From the NCBI GenBank assembly GCA_905181835.1, contig CAJIZF010000002.1:124001-188000 (forward strand): a stretch of 64,000 nt of DNA, given 5' to 3'. Below are positions 1 to 9,449 of the stretch, in pieces. The stretch comes from an uncultured Flavobacteriaceae bacterium (GTDB taxonomy: Bacteria > Bacteroidota > Bacteroidia > Flavobacteriales > Flavobacteriaceae). Positions within the stretch are counted from its first letter, which is position 1, and each line of letters starts with the position of its first letter. Made by a program: the position numbers and the translations under genes. The notes under the pieces are model-generated. The model worked only from the letters and a program-made list of their open reading frames with translations. It was not told the DNA's origin and searched no databases.

Positions 1-50
1 TTTAATTTAAAAGAATTAAACGTTCAGTTTTAAAATTATAAAATATAAAT

Positions 51-2318
51 ATGGCATTCGATATTGAAATGATAAAAAAAGTCTACTCTCAAATGGTAGA
101 GCGAGTAGATAAAGCAAGAGAAATTACCGGAAAACCATTAACTCTCTCAGAAAAAATATTATACAACCATCTTTGGGATGGAAATGCAACGAAGGTGCTT
201 CTTAGAGGAAAAGATTACGTAGATTTTGCTCCAGATCGTATAGCTTGTCAAGATGCTACTGCTCAAATGGCTTTATTACAATTTATGCAAGCTGGAAAAA
301 ATAAAGTTGCCGTTCCTACTACGGTTCATTGTGATCATTTAATTCAGGCCAAAGAAGGAGCTGCTACTGACCTGAAAAATGCAAATAATATAAGTAGTGA
401 AGTTTTTAATTTTTTAGAGTCGGTATCCAATAAATATGGAATAGGGTTTTGGAAACCTGGTGCTGGAATTATACACCAAGTTGTTTTAGAAAACTATGCA
501 TTTCCTGGAGGAATGATGATTGGTACAGATTCACACACCGTAAATGCAGGCGGATTGGGGATGGTAGCAATTGGAGTAGGTGGAGCTGATGCAGTCGATG
601 TAATGGCTGGTATGCCTTGGGAATTAAAATTTCCTAAACTAATTGGAGTAAAATTAACTGGTAAAGTCTCTGGTTGGACAGCTCCAAAAGATGTTATTTT
701 AAAAGTAGCTGGTATTGTAAGTGCTAAAGGCGGTACAGGTGCTATTGTTGAATATTTTGGTGATGGTGCTCAATCATTATCATGTACAGGTAAAGGAACT
801 ATTTGTAATATGGGTGCTGAAATAGGAGCTACTACTTCTACATTTGGATATGATGATTCAATGGAACGTTATTTGCGTTCTACAGATAGGTCAGATGTTG
901 CTGATGCAGCTAATGAAATAAAAGAATATTTAACAGGTGATGCTGAGGTTTATGCCAATCCAGAAAATTATTTTGATGAGGTAATTGAAATTAATTTAAA
1001 TGACTTAAGCCCTCTGTTAAATGGACCATTTACTCCCGATTTATCTACAAAGGTTGGTCAAACAATGACTAAAGTTGCAACTGATAATGAATGGCCATTA
1101 GCAGTAGAGTGGGGATTAATAGGTTCTTGTACAAATTCATCTTATGAGGATTTATCTAGAGCTTCGTCTATCGCACAGCAGGCTCTAGATAAAGGAATTT
1201 CAATGAAAGCTGATTTGGGTATAAATCCGGGGTCAGAGCAAGTTCGTTACACCGCAGAGCGTGATGGTATACTTCAAGTTTTTAAAAATTTAAATGCAAA
1301 AATATTTACAAATGCCTGTGGACCTTGTATTGGTCAGTGGGCAAGATATAGTGATCCTAAAAATGCTCCAAAAAATAGTATCGTACATTCTTTTAATAGA
1401 AATTTTGCAAAGCGAGCTGATGGAAATCCAAATACCCATGCTTTTGTCGCCTCACCTGAAATAACTGCTGCTATTGCTATTTCTGGGAGGCTAGATTTTA
1501 ACCCAATGACAGATACTATAACCAATCAAAATGGTGAAGAAGTGATGTTTGACGAACCTACGGGGTGGGAATTACCACCCAATGGATTTGACGTTTTAGA
1601 TAATGGATATTTAGCCCCTGAATCAGATGGAGGTCATGTAAAAGTTACAGTGAAAGAAGATTCTGAACGCTTACAATTATTAACTCCATTTACTCCAATT
1701 GGTAATAAAATAGAAGGCGCAAAACTGTTGATTAAAGCACACGGAAAATGTACAACAGATCATATATCTATGGCGGGCCCTTGGTTACGTTATAGAGGGC
1801 ATTTAGATAATATTTCAAACAATTGTTTAATTGGAGCCGTCAATGCATTTAATATGAAAACGAACTTTGTGAAAAGTCAATTAAATGGAGATTACGATGC
1901 AGTCCCAAAAACACAAAGAGCTTATAAAGATGCGGGAATACACACTGTTGTTGTTGGCGATCATAATTATGGAGAGGGCTCTTCAAGAGAGCACGCCGCT
2001 ATGGAACCTCGTCATTTAGGAGTTGCTGCGGTGATTGTAAAATCATTTGCAAGAATTCATGAAACTAATCTAAAAAAGCAAGGAATGTTAGGTCTGACTT
2101 TCGCTAATGAAAGTGATTACGATTTAATTCAGGAAGATGACACGTTTAACTTTTTAGATTTGAATGAATTTGCACCCGGTAAGATATTAACAATTGAGGC
2201 TATACATGCCGATGATACAAAGGATATAATTGTTTTGAATCATACCTATAACGATTCTCAAATTGAGTGGTATAACCAGGGTTCTGCTCTTAATTTAATA
2301 AAGAAGCAAAACGCTTAA
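51..2318 (+). CDS. acn: Aconitate hydratase (mitochondrial-type)
   Basis: TCA-cycle enzyme interconverting citrate and isocitrate through a [4Fe-4S] cluster in the cytoplasm. The 755-residue length fits the mitochondrial-type aconitase rather than the longer AcnA/IRP1 or AcnB forms. The three cluster cysteines are visible: C360 in [10 protein letters not shown], then C423 and C426 in [10 protein letters not shown]. The C-terminal swivel domain carries the [10 protein letters not shown] motif. The ATG at 51 gives the normal N-terminus. It stands alone on the plus strand and ends at a strong hairpin shared with the convergent neighbour. Complete and ordinary. Confidence 0.97.
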   Translation: MAFDIEMIKKVYSQMVERVDKAREITGKPLTLSEKILYNHLWDGNATKVLLRGKDYVDFAPDRIACQDATAQMALLQFMQAGKNKVAVPTTVHCDHLIQAKEGAATDLKNANNISSEVFNFLESVSNKYGIGFWKPGAGIIHQVVLENYAFPGGMMIGTDSHTVNAGGLGMVAIGVGGADAVDVMAGMPWELKFPKLIGVKLTGKVSGWTAPKDVILKVAGIVSAKGGTGAIVEYFGDGAQSLSCTGKGTICNMGAEIGATTSTFGYDDSMERYLRSTDRSDVADAANEIKEYLTGDAEVYANPENYFDEVIEINLNDLSPLLNGPFTPDLSTKVGQTMTKVATDNEWPLAVEWGLIGSCTNSSYEDLSRASSIAQQALDKGISMKADLGINPGSEQVRYTAERDGILQVFKNLNAKIFTNACGPCIGQWARYSDPKNAPKNSIVHSFNRNFAKRADGNPNTHAFVASPEITAAIAISGRLDFNPMTDTITNQNGEEVMFDEPTGWELPPNGFDVLDNGYLAPESDGGHVKVTVKEDSERLQLLTPFTPIGNKIEGAKLLIKAHGKCTTDHISMAGPWLRYRGHLDNISNNCLIGAVNAFNMKTNFVKSQLNGDYDAVPKTQRAYKDAGIHTVVVGDHNYGEGSSREHAAMEPRHLGVAAVIVKSFARIHETNLKKQGMLGLTFANESDYDLIQEDDTFNFLDLNEFAPGKILTIEAIHADDTKDIIVLNHTYNDSQIEWYNQGSALNLIKKQNA

Positions 2319-2338
2319 TTAATTATTTATAAAATTTA

Positions 2339-2368
2339 AAAAGCTTCAATTTAATTATTGAGGCTTTT
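2339..2368. terminator. Bidirectional hairpin terminator between acn and the epimerase gene
   Basis: A 12-bp stem (2339-2350 with 2357-2368, one G-T pair, 6-nt loop) starts with an A run and ends with a T run, so it can stop transcription in both directions. It lies exactly between two convergent genes. Confidence 0.85.
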
Positions 2369-3138
2369 TAATATTCCATCAAATTAGCATATTTAAAACT
2401 ATAATTTAATAATAGTTTAAGCCGATTGCAACTTATAATTTTATACCTATTAGGTGAAGACTCATTAAAAATTGGAGTTTTACGGCCTTCTTTTAAAAAT
2501 TCTTTAGTATAAAAATCTCTTCTAGTTGGATGAGAATCTGAACAGGCATTTAAGGTTTCTTCCCATATATTATTTTTAATGATACAATTAATTATTTGTA
2601 TACAATCATCTCTATGAATAAGGTTTACATACCCTTTAGGACGATCAATAATAGTCTCTTTTTTGAAGAATTTTCCTGGTTTTCTATCAAACCCGATAAG
2701 ACCTCCAAATCGAATAATAGTAGTTTTAAAATTAGTATTAACTCTAAATAGTTGTTCAATTTTTGAGAGATCAGTTTTATGAACTGGGCTATCCTCTGTT
2801 GTTATTGAGTTATTCAGCGGATAAACTGAAGTAGAACTAATAAATATTATTTTTTTAATAGATGATTTTTCTATCTCTGAGATTAAATACTCAAAGTCTT
2901 CAATATTTTTTGATGGAATAGAAATAACTAATAATTTAGTTTTTAGAAAGCTTTTAAAATCATTGTTTCTTTTGTTTATATCGATAACAAAAGGATTTAT
3001 TTTTATCTCATTTAGAGAAACTATCTTAATTGGATTTGTAGTTGTTCCATTTACTTTTCTTCCATCTTTAATAAAATATTCTGCCAATGGTTTTCCCAAC
3101 CACCCACAACCTAAAATGCTTATACCTGTTCGATTCAT
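2368..3138 (-). CDS. SDR-type NAD(P)-binding epimerase-like protein (YeeZ-like)
   Basis: Extended-SDR-like protein of 256 residues. An N-terminal Rossmann motif (SILGCGWLGKPLA, about residues 7-19) is followed by the SSTSVYP segment that sits where SDR enzymes carry catalytic Ser and Tyr, and later by the conserved HRDDCIQII segment. It resembles the YeeZ group of uncharacterised nucleoside-diphosphate-sugar epimerase-like proteins. Substrate is unknown and there is no pathway partner next door. It is convergent with acn and divergent from a small membrane protein. Confidence 0.75.
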   Translation of the reverse strand: MNRTGISILGCGWLGKPLAEYFIKDGRKVNGTTTNPIKIVSLNEIKINPFVIDINKRNNDFKSFLKTKLLVISIPSKNIEDFEYLISEIEKSSIKKIIFISSTSVYPLNNSITTEDSPVHKTDLSKIEQLFRVNTNFKTTIIRFGGLIGFDRKPGKFFKKETIIDRPKGYVNLIHRDDCIQIINCIIKNNIWEETLNACSDSHPTRRDFYTKEFLKEGRKTPIFNESSPNRYKIISCNRLKLLLNYSFKYANLMEY

Positions 3139-3237
3139 ATATTGAAATTTTATAGATTGGAAAATTTATTAACTAATAGCATCAACAGTTTTATTATTTT
3201 TGGTTTTTAAAAATAAAATATTTTTTTATTCAGATTT

Positions 3238-3639
3238 ATGAAAAATAATTTAAATCACTATTTTGATTATAAAATTGGCATCGCAGGAGCCATTGTAATG
3301 GGTGTAACTGTTTTTTGCATAAATTATTTTATTACTTATGTAGCTTTTGATTCAATAATTGCCTCCATAAAACAAGCTTCCTATACTTTTTTTTTAGGAG
3401 GGTTTTTTATGAAAGGTGCCGAATATATTGCCGTATATGTTAAAAAATATAGTTTAGCAATATTCTTAGCAGTATGTATACCCTCAACCATCACGATACT
3501 CTTGACTTATGGATTGCATTTAGTTAAGGGGACCCCAGCACCTTTAGCTTCAACAATTCCAACATTAGCTATTGTGCCAGCAACATTGGTATGGTCCATA
3601 AAAAAGAGAAAGTATTTCTTTCAACAAAAAATTAACTAA
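3238..3639 (+). CDS. Small multi-pass membrane protein of unknown function
   Basis: A 133-residue protein I do not recognise. It has about four hydrophobic segments (roughly residues 13-35, 45-60, 70-92 and 100-118) and a basic C-terminus (KKRKYFFQQK), suggesting an inner-membrane protein with a cytoplasmic tail. A possible -7 box (TATTTTTG, 3195-3202) lies about 35 bp upstream. It is divergent from the epimerase gene and convergent with the esterase gene, so it is probably transcribed alone. No catalytic motif is seen. Confidence 0.6.
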   Translation: MKNNLNHYFDYKIGIAGAIVMGVTVFCINYFITYVAFDSIIASIKQASYTFFLGGFFMKGAEYIAVYVKKYSLAIFLAVCIPSTITILLTYGLHLVKGTPAPLASTIPTLAIVPATLVWSIKKRKYFFQQKIN

Positions 3640-3651
3640 TTAAAATTTGAC

Positions 3652-3674
3652 TGAAATATTTTATTAAAATTTCA
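3652..3674. terminator. Weak hairpin between convergent genes
   Basis: TGAAATATTTT (3652-3662) pairs with AAAATTTCA (3666-3674) with one bulged base. It sits between the 3' ends of the small membrane protein and esterase genes and overlaps the esterase stop region. It is AT-rich, so it may be weak. Confidence 0.35.
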
Positions 3675-4803
3675 TAATTTTTTTAGTAATCATACCTTTT
3701 GAAGTTCTTATACTCAAAAAATAAATACCAGAACTTATATCTGACAGATCTATACTTTCGTTAGATAGATTTATTTTAATAGTTTTTCCTAATGCATTGT
3801 ATAATGTAATTTCAAAAAATTCAAATTGATTATTTGATTCTATATGTATTAATCCATTAGTAGGGTTAGGAAAAATATGAATATTTTTTTCTAAAAAACT
3901 ATAACTACTACTTGAAAGTATGTCATCTATATACTTTTGAAAAAATAACCACGCCTCTTCTCCAGCATTAATATCCATGTTGCCCCAAGCTCCGGGCCAA
4001 TCGTGACCTCCTCCAATTATTTCATAATACCAAACTTCATTATTATTGATTCCATTAAGATGTTTTTCACTGACTACATAACTTCCATCTGAAGGGTCTA
4101 TATCAGGCAGTGTTTCTGTTTGTAATGTTGAGCACTCATTTTTTTCTGAAAAATAATTAATTGTAAACGGAATACTTGGATATGCTCCCCATCCATCGTT
4201 ATTATTAGGATCTCCTGAAATTGGAGTCACATCATCTTGCGAGCCATGAATTTCAAATAGGGGAATTGGATTGCTGTCTTGGCAATCGTCTAAAATATCC
4301 TGTAATATCATACCTGCAACTGGAGCTACAGCCTTGAAAGTATCGTTTGCTTGGCAAGCTAACATATAACACATTTCTCCTCCATTAGACATTCCTGTTG
4401 CAAAGGTAAAATCTGGATTTAAACCGTAATTATTTTGTAAATAAGTTGCTAGTTCAGTTAAAAAACCCACATCGTTAACAGTTTCATCTTCGTGAAATGC
4501 ATAACCAACATTCCAAAAACGATTGCCATCTGAATCTGTAGTTCCTCTTGGATAACAAACAGCAAAACCGTATTGATCCGCAATTTGATTCATACCTGAA
4601 TAATTTTTTATACCACTAGCATCTCCAGTAAAACCGTGCATAACAAAAACGAGTGGTTTTTGCTCATCCAACTCTAATGGCTCGTAGTATATATATTGAC
4701 GATTAATCCCCTCATGTTCAAACTGGATATACTGTGCATTTACTGTAAGGTTAAAACTTATTAGAGTTAGAAAAAAAATTAGAATAGTACACTTACCGAT
4801 CAT
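3664..4803 (-). CDS. Secreted alpha/beta-hydrolase esterase with T9SS sorting domain
   Basis: Extracellular esterase of the PHB-depolymerase/feruloyl-esterase type (LpqC-like). It has a signal peptide (about 1-23, ending VNAQ), the oxyanion segment FVMHGFTGD (53-61), the nucleophile Ser139 in GMSNGG, an Asp in HGSQDDVTP and the His of GGGHDWPG. Residues from about 300 to 379 form a type A T9SS sorting domain (IFPNPTNG start, ending ISSGIYFLSIRTSKG), so it should be exported by the gliding-associated secretion system. It is the last gene of the putative metal-uptake operon, 22 bp after DUF3050. Natural substrate is unknown; an ester-containing siderophore is one possibility. Confidence 0.85.
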   Translation of the reverse strand: MIGKCTILIFFLTLISFNLTVNAQYIQFEHEGINRQYIYYEPLELDEQKPLVFVMHGFTGDASGIKNYSGMNQIADQYGFAVCYPRGTTDSDGNRFWNVGYAFHEDETVNDVGFLTELATYLQNNYGLNPDFTFATGMSNGGEMCYMLACQANDTFKAVAPVAGMILQDILDDCQDSNPIPLFEIHGSQDDVTPISGDPNNNDGWGAYPSIPFTINYFSEKNECSTLQTETLPDIDPSDGSYVVSEKHLNGINNNEVWYYEIIGGGHDWPGAWGNMDINAGEEAWLFFQKYIDDILSSSSYSFLEKNIHIFPNPTNGLIHIESNNQFEFFEITLYNALGKTIKINLSNESIDLSDISSGIYFLSIRTSKGMITKKIMKF

Positions 4804-4825
4804 TATAAATTATTTTAATTAAGAA

Positions 4826-5593
4826 TTAGTTTTTTTTGATTATTTCACTTATGGCATCCCATAACAAGATTCTTTTTTCTAGTGATTTTTTAGCAACCGC
4901 TTGTGCTTCGTCCCATTTTTGAATATCGTTTCCACATAGTTCAGTAACCATTTTTAGAGATAGAGGTCCATGTTCATCACCATCTATTTCTATATGACGT
5001 TCAAGATAGTAAATCAATTTATTATATTTATTGTTTTTAGCATCTGCATTTTTTAAAATTTCAATAAACATATCTGGAATAAGATCTTCTCGGCCGAATG
5101 TAAAGGCAGCAGCTACTAGATGTACTTTTCCAGTTTCAATAATCGAAAAAGTATAGTTAATAAATTCAGCGATTCTATTATCAATATTAATTTGGTTAAG
5201 TGAATAAGTGAGTGATTTTCCTGATTTAATTAATTCAATTAATTTATATATTTCATTTGTATTCCCGTTCACTTGTTGCATTGCATCTAAATACATTTCG
5301 AAATGACTTTTCGGCTCCCCCAATTCGTTGATGTCACTTTCTTCACCATGTACAATTTCATTAATAAACCTTGATAAAGTTGCGTTTTTTGAAGGAAACC
5401 AAGGTGTTTGAACGGTCGTTAATTTCAATTGAAGATATTTTAAAAGAGACATAAAATCCCAAACCGCAAAGACATGATTCTCCATGAAAACTTTTATGTC
5501 TTCAACATTCTTCAGAGTTTTATACAGTTGATGCTTTTTTAGTTGATTTCTTAACGTAGAAACTTCTTTTTCTATTAGTTGCACTTTATTCAT
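4826..5593 (-). CDS. DUF3050 protein, heme-oxygenase-like fold, candidate di-metal oxidase
   Basis: I recognise the DUF3050 family, an all-helical heme-oxygenase-like family with no assigned reaction. Residues 79-82 read E-x2-H (NEIVHGEE), and residues 200-208 read H-x3-D-x3-H ([12 protein letters not shown]). That arrangement resembles the metal-ligand pattern of heme-oxygenase-like di-iron oxidases; E153, H158 and E169 lie between and could add ligands. No signal peptide, so cytoplasmic. It follows the TonB receptor gene by 49 bp and precedes the esterase by 22 bp, which ties it to the uptake operon. The family call is firm; the oxidase idea is inference. Confidence 0.8.
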   Translation of the reverse strand: MNKVQLIEKEVSTLRNQLKKHQLYKTLKNVEDIKVFMENHVFAVWDFMSLLKYLQLKLTTVQTPWFPSKNATLSRFINEIVHGEESDINELGEPKSHFEMYLDAMQQVNGNTNEIYKLIELIKSGKSLTYSLNQINIDNRIAEFINYTFSIIETGKVHLVAAAFTFGREDLIPDMFIEILKNADAKNNKYNKLIYYLERHIEIDGDEHGPLSLKMVTELCGNDIQKWDEAQAVAKKSLEKRILLWDAISEIIKKN

Positions 5594-5610
5594 TAATCTT
5601 TTTTCTGTGT

Positions 5611-5638
5611 TTTATAATTCTTCGATAATGATTATAAA
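5611..5638. repeat. 8-bp inverted repeat between the receptor and DUF3050 genes
   Basis: TTTATAAT (5611-5618) and ATTATAAA (5631-5638) are perfect inverted repeats separated by 12 bp. The inside and right arm include GATAATGATTAT. It could be an operator, a weak hairpin or chance in AT-rich DNA. Confidence 0.3.
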
Positions 5639-5642
5639 TATA

Positions 5643-8069
5643 TTAAAACTTTATTTCTAGGGTCATATAAAAATTTCTGTCAGGTGAAGGAATAATTCCC
5701 GGCCCTGGATAACCTGTTGCTCGTCTTGTAAAATAATAATTATTAGTCAGATTATTAACACCAGTTTCTAATTTAAATTGTTTGTAGGTATAGGATAAGG
5801 AAATATCTAAAACTTCATAGGCAGGTATTTGTCCTATAACACCACTTAAATTACCTTCTGTTGCATTCGTAGCATCTGTGAATTGTTCGGACAGATAGGT
5901 GTATTGTATGTTAGAAAGTAAATTTTTATAACCAAACTTAATTCCTGTTTTAAAGTTTAAATTGGGTACAAATTCAACGTTATTTCCCTCCACACCATTT
6001 ACTTGCGAGCTAGTGTATTTAGAATCAATTACCGAAATATTCGTAAAATAATTAAAACTGAAATCGTTGTCTTTAATAAAAATTTTATTTAGATTAAAAT
6101 CGATGAGTGATTCTATTCCATAAATAAAGGCATTACCTACATTACCACGTTCGCTTTTTACGCTTCCGTCAGAGAAGGCTTTTTGAACAAAACCAATACG
6201 GTCGTTATATACAAGCCCGAAAGCTCCTATATCGTAGGATATTTTACTTTTATAATTTCCTCTAAATCCTATATCTGAAGTAAATCCTTTTTCATCATCT
6301 ATATCTGGACTAATTGTAAAAGCCGGGTTAATAATACTAATATCAGCAAAAGTTACTGAGCGATAGTTTTGGGAGATGTTTCCATAAATTTCAGTATTCG
6401 TAAGAGGCTTATAACTAATTCCTATACCCAATAAAACAAATGTTCTTTTTCTTATTTCACTATCTAAAATAGTTTCGTTTAAAATTACATTCCCGGCTCC
6501 ATCGGTATTAATTAGTTTGTAATAACCATTACTCTCAGTTTTTATATGTTCGACTCTTAGACCTGGAGTGATCGATAATTTTTCGTTAATATATATTATA
6601 TTTTCTCCAAAACCACTAATGTTAAGGTTGGGGTAAGTATAATTGGATTGGTTTCTGTAATTAGGAAAGTCATCTAACTGAAAATCAAAATTAGCATCTG
6701 ATCCATTAGACCCCGGTCCTTGTTGACCTGTATTATTTGATTTGTAGAATTTAGATCCTATAAGTAAATTAGATTTTTTATTTGATATTTGGTATTGATG
6801 TAATATTCTTGCCTCAAAGCCATAATTATTAAAATCTCCTTTAATTAAATCCCTTTCATCTAAAGAGTCTACTTGGTCAACACGATTCGTTCTAAATCCT
6901 AAGGCATTCCTTGTTGCGTTTAATCCAAAGGCATTAATTGTTAAATTTGTTTTGCTTGAAAATTTATGAGAAAATTTTAGATTGTACAATAACCAATCAA
7001 TTGAAAACCAGTTTCTAGCTCGGTTACTCTGAAACGGGTTTTCTTCAAACATCTGATCATTTAAACCGCCTGCTTGTTGAGCTAGATATGAAAAATAGGT
7101 TATCTCTGCTTTTAGCGATGTAAGATCATTAAATTGATATCCTATATGTCCATAAGCATTTTTAGATTCAAATTCTGAATTTGGTCTAAAACCATTACCT
7201 CTCTTGTAGTTAAAAAAAGAATAATAACTCCACTTTTCTTTGCTACCACTTATACTGGTAAAATTTGTGTACAACCGGTTACTACCTAGCGTATTCCTGA
7301 CAACTACTTCAACAGGTTTATTAGGGTTTGGTGGCTTCATTATAAAATTTACTAGGCCTCCAAATTGCGTACCATATTGTAATGAAGCTGCACCTCTGAT
7401 AACTTGTATTTCCTTTAGAGCTTCTGAAGCTGGTGTATAATAACTCTCAGGGTATCCTAATACATCAGCACTAATGTCATATCCATTTTGACGGGTATTA
7501 AAATTAGAAGTACGGTTAGGGTCCAAACCCCTACCTCCAATATTTAGTTGCAATCCTGCATCATCATTTTGAAAAATATTTAATCCTGCTACTTGACTAA
7601 AAATTTGCCTTGCATTATTGGATGCAAGATTTGCCATTGATTGGTCTACTAAAACTACTTCTGTTTTTTTACCTGCATAAATAGAGGTTCCTTCTACGTC
7701 TTTTAAACGACTTAGTTCAAATACTTTTGCTTTTCTAGCCTTTATTTCAACTTCGTTTAATTGTTCTGACAATACTGACAAATTTTGATTAATTGAAACA
7801 TCTTCAGTTATTATAAGATCAAGTTCAGAAACTTCATAGTTAAGAGTATAAAATATTAAATGAAGCTCTTTTATTTTAGTTTCAAACTGGAAATATCCAT
7901 CTGAGTTAGATATTGCTAAAAGACCATAATCTCTATCGAAAATACTAACTTTATCGATTGGAAAATTTGTACTTGTGTCAGTTATTACACCCGTAATTTT
8001 ATTTTGAGAAACTAAGTTTAAACTTACAAAACTCAAAATACATAATAATTTAAAGTCCTTTAATTTCAT
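5643..8069 (-). CDS. TonB-dependent outer-membrane receptor, FecA-like
   Basis: Outer-membrane active-transport protein powered by TonB/ExbBD. Residues 1-22 are a signal peptide; about 23-100 form a carboxypeptidase-regulatory-like domain typical of Bacteroidota receptors; about 130-250 are the plug, with the FecA-group stretch RGAASLQYGTQFGG; the rest is a 22-stranded-type barrel ending in an aromatic beta-strand (FYMTLEIKF). The plug and C-terminus (RRATGYPGPG) resemble Fe(III)-dicitrate receptors of the FecA group. Its start overlaps the upstream HTTM gene by 20 bp, implying translational coupling. Ferric chelate uptake is likely; the exact ligand cannot be read from sequence. Confidence 0.88.
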   Translation of the reverse strand: MKLKDFKLLCILSFVSLNLVSQNKITGVITDTSTNFPIDKVSIFDRDYGLLAISNSDGYFQFETKIKELHLIFYTLNYEVSELDLIITEDVSINQNLSVLSEQLNEVEIKARKAKVFELSRLKDVEGTSIYAGKKTEVVLVDQSMANLASNNARQIFSQVAGLNIFQNDDAGLQLNIGGRGLDPNRTSNFNTRQNGYDISADVLGYPESYYTPASEALKEIQVIRGAASLQYGTQFGGLVNFIMKPPNPNKPVEVVVRNTLGSNRLYTNFTSISGSKEKWSYYSFFNYKRGNGFRPNSEFESKNAYGHIGYQFNDLTSLKAEITYFSYLAQQAGGLNDQMFEENPFQSNRARNWFSIDWLLYNLKFSHKFSSKTNLTINAFGLNATRNALGFRTNRVDQVDSLDERDLIKGDFNNYGFEARILHQYQISNKKSNLLIGSKFYKSNNTGQQGPGSNGSDANFDFQLDDFPNYRNQSNYTYPNLNISGFGENIIYINEKLSITPGLRVEHIKTESNGYYKLINTDGAGNVILNETILDSEIRKRTFVLLGIGISYKPLTNTEIYGNISQNYRSVTFADISIINPAFTISPDIDDEKGFTSDIGFRGNYKSKISYDIGAFGLVYNDRIGFVQKAFSDGSVKSERGNVGNAFIYGIESLIDFNLNKIFIKDNDFSFNYFTNISVIDSKYTSSQVNGVEGNNVEFVPNLNFKTGIKFGYKNLLSNIQYTYLSEQFTDATNATEGNLSGVIGQIPAYEVLDISLSYTYKQFKLETGVNNLTNNYYFTRRATGYPGPGIIPSPDRNFYMTLEIKF

Positions 8070-9417
8070 CGTTTAGTGGTAGTATCCAATTTTTGTGTTT
8101 CCAGGATTCTTTTTCTTTATATAAATCTATACTTTTATCAATAAAAGGCTGACTTAATCTTCCATTTAGAGCTACATAGCTCTCTGCAAATACTTGAATG
8201 TTTTTGTGACCCTGTTTTTTAAAATGGTCCCCTAAATAATGAGCATATTCTAAAATAAAATCTGGCTGAAAGCTCATTTGTTTTTCTTGTAGAGGAGTTA
8301 AAAAATCTTGGTTATCTACATAAAAATAATTATTTGTCTCTGCGTTTACTATCTTGAAGTTAGTATATCCCATCTTTTCAATAAGCATTACCCTCCAGGA
8401 AAATCGGTACCCTTCTTCTGTCCAGAATAGTTCTCCAGGATAAGTTAGGTATCTAAATGGGAATAAAAGTTGGACACTTAAAAATAAAAAAACAATAGTT
8501 AATGAAATTTTTCTGTTTAATAATGGATATACCTCATTAATTAATATTTCATTTTTTAACTTTAATAAACGATTGATTCTTTTTCTCAGAAACGAAATAA
8601 TTTTTTTGTGGAAATTTGAATCAAAGAAAATTAGAGTTGAAATAATCATCACATATGGAAACATGCCTATAGGGAACAGGACTCTGGTAAACACATGAAA
8701 AAATACCACTAAAATAAAAGCGAAAATTCTAGTTCTTTTATAGAACAATAAAAAAGGAATTAATAAATCGTAAAACATTCCCGACCAACTCATAGCGTAA
8801 TGAAACCAATTTTGTTGCATCAAATTTTCCCCTAAAAAAGGTAAATCGTATTTTGAAGGTAACCAAATCTTTAGTGGCATGGCTTTCAACAACCAATCAG
8901 AATTTATTTTTGCTAACCCAGCATATAAATACACAATAGTCAACATGATTTTTATAGTATCGATAGTCCAATTTGGAACTAATTTATACGATTTTTTTAG
9001 TAGATAGGAATCTAAAGAAAATGAAGCATTTAAGGGTAAAAAAATCATTAGAAAGCTCATCATACTTATGAAATAATAATGATTCAAATAAATCGTCTTA
9101 TCCATTAATTCTATATAAGTAAAACTTAAAAAAAAGGTAATGATTGCAATCCGATATTTAAAACCCAAGGCGATAAAAATTGTAGCTAAACAACAAATAA
9201 TAAATAAAATATAGGTAAAATTACCTAGTGGTTTTACCCATTCAAAACCAAAATAAGAAAAATGAAAATTGGGTTGTATATAGATTGTTTCAATCCAACC
9301 TTTTATCCAGAAACGAATGATGCCGTAACACATCATGATTCCAAATCCAATCCTAAAAATAACTAGGGGAGAAACATCTGTAGTTTTATTTAAATATGTA
9401 TTTAGATTTTTTGCCAT
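8050..9417 (-). CDS. HTTM-domain membrane protein, vitamin K-dependent gamma-carboxylase homologue
   Basis: Integral membrane protein of 455 residues with about eight hydrophobic segments and a soluble C-terminal domain after about residue 330. YAGLAKINSDW (165-175) lines up with the stretch of animal gamma-glutamyl carboxylase that carries the catalytic-base lysine; Lys170 holds that position. LNHYYF (111-116), FFHVF and PIGMFPYVM also resemble carboxylase segments, as does the later GYRFSW. The animal enzyme carboxylates glutamate using reduced vitamin K; the bacterial role is unknown. It lies between imelysin (32 bp away) and the receptor (20-bp overlap). Homology is strong; retained carboxylase activity is inference. 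Confidence 0.85.
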   Translation of the reverse strand: MAKNLNTYLNKTTDVSPLVIFRIGFGIMMCYGIIRFWIKGWIETIYIQPNFHFSYFGFEWVKPLGNFTYILFIICCLATIFIALGFKYRIAIITFFLSFTYIELMDKTIYLNHYYFISMMSFLMIFLPLNASFSLDSYLLKKSYKLVPNWTIDTIKIMLTIVYLYAGLAKINSDWLLKAMPLKIWLPSKYDLPFLGENLMQQNWFHYAMSWSGMFYDLLIPFLLFYKRTRIFAFILVVFFHVFTRVLFPIGMFPYVMIISTLIFFDSNFHKKIISFLRKRINRLLKLKNEILINEVYPLLNRKISLTIVFLFLSVQLLFPFRYLTYPGELFWTEEGYRFSWRVMLIEKMGYTNFKIVNAETNNYFYVDNQDFLTPLQEKQMSFQPDFILEYAHYLGDHFKKQGHKNIQVFAESYVALNGRLSQPFIDKSIDLYKEKESWKHKNWILPLNDEIKGL

Positions 9418-9449
9418 GAAAAGATCGGCTAAAATACAATCTTTATTTA

